From Microbacteriaceae bacterium (lineage in GTDB: Bacteria > Actinomycetota > Actinomycetes > Actinomycetales > Microbacteriaceae), in assembly GCA_030840185.1 (NCBI GenBank), contig JAUZFY010000015.1:1-5425 (forward strand): a stretch of DNA of 5,425 nt. Direction: 5' to 3'. Under the pieces are notes generated by a model, which ran no database searches, had not been told where the DNA came from, and saw only the letters and a program-made list of their open reading frames with translations. Shown one piece after another: positions 5,367-5,425 of the stretch; position 1 is the first letter of the stretch; each line of letters begins with the position of its first letter. The position numbers were made by a program, and so were the translations under genes.

Positions 5367-5425
5367 ACTGCCCGATAGCCTGTCCCCTCAGCTGGTCAGG
5401 CGCATCGCCGACGCCGGTATCACCG
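5353..5425 (+). CDS. Start of an unidentified protein, cut by the window edge
   Basis: Twenty-four codons are visible, beginning MTTGELPDSLSPQ and continuing LVRRIADAGIT, with no stop before the edge. The start overlaps the end of the aldehyde dehydrogenase gene by 14 bases and has a good ribosome binding site, so the two are very probably co-transcribed and translationally coupled. The visible part has typical high-GC coding composition and no signal peptide or membrane segment. I do not recognise the family from this fragment. Its identity would be the best clue to the substrate of the aldehyde dehydrogenase. Confidence 0.6.
   Translation, partial: MTTGELPDSLSPQLVRRIADAGIT

Noticed and set aside
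5363..5425. Alternative right-edge start at the GTG at 5363
   Set aside because: The frame is open but reads as Cys/Ser/Pro-rich, unlike its neighbours; the ATG at 5353 has better spacing to the ribosome binding site.

Overview
The window is GC-rich, densely coding bacterial DNA, with a strong G/C bias at third codon positions, GTG starts and little intergenic space. It looks like a high-GC chromosome. The kinase-domain motif DPCGAGD and the general style of the proteins suggest an actinobacterium (Micrococcales/Microbacteriaceae-like), but this rests on motif recall, not on a search. No RNA gene, insertion sequence, CRISPR array or tandem repeat array is visible.

Layout. (1) 1-563 (+): 3' portion of a sedoheptulose-7-phosphate isomerase (GmhA), running in from the left edge. 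(2) 560-1936 (+): a bifunctional HldE-type heptose-7-phosphate kinase / heptose-1-phosphate adenylyltransferase, overlapping gmhA by 4 bases (GTGA). (3) 1995-2699 (+): a classical short-chain dehydrogenase/reductase after a 58-base gap. (4) 2665-3807 (-): a GT9 (heptosyltransferase-like) glycosyltransferase, converging on the SDR gene and overlapping its 3' end by 35 bases. (5) 3808-3947: a 140-base divergent control region with three closely spaced inverted repeats and an A8 tract. (6) 3948-5366 (+): an aldehyde dehydrogenase. (7) 5353-window end (+): the start of a further gene overlapping the aldehyde dehydrogenase by 14 bases.

How they fit together. GmhA and the two-domain HldE catalyse three of the five steps from sedoheptulose 7-phosphate to ADP-L-glycero-D-manno-heptose. 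The GT9 enzyme is the type of transferase that would use an ADP-heptose donor. The window is therefore best read as part of a heptose activation and transfer locus for a surface glycan or glycosylated metabolite. The phosphatase (GmhB) and the C6 epimerase (HldD) are not here; the SDR is of the short classical type and is not HldD. The aldehyde dehydrogenase and its downstream partner form a separate, divergently transcribed unit whose link to heptose metabolism is unproven.

Most interesting points: an ADP-heptose pathway in what may be an organism without LPS; the palindrome cluster in the divergent region, one element of which recurs as its reverse complement inside the aldehyde dehydrogenase gene; the convergent 3' overlap of the SDR and GT9 genes; and an aldehyde dehydrogenase with altered consensus motifs (ENGG, PWND) but intact catalytic residues.
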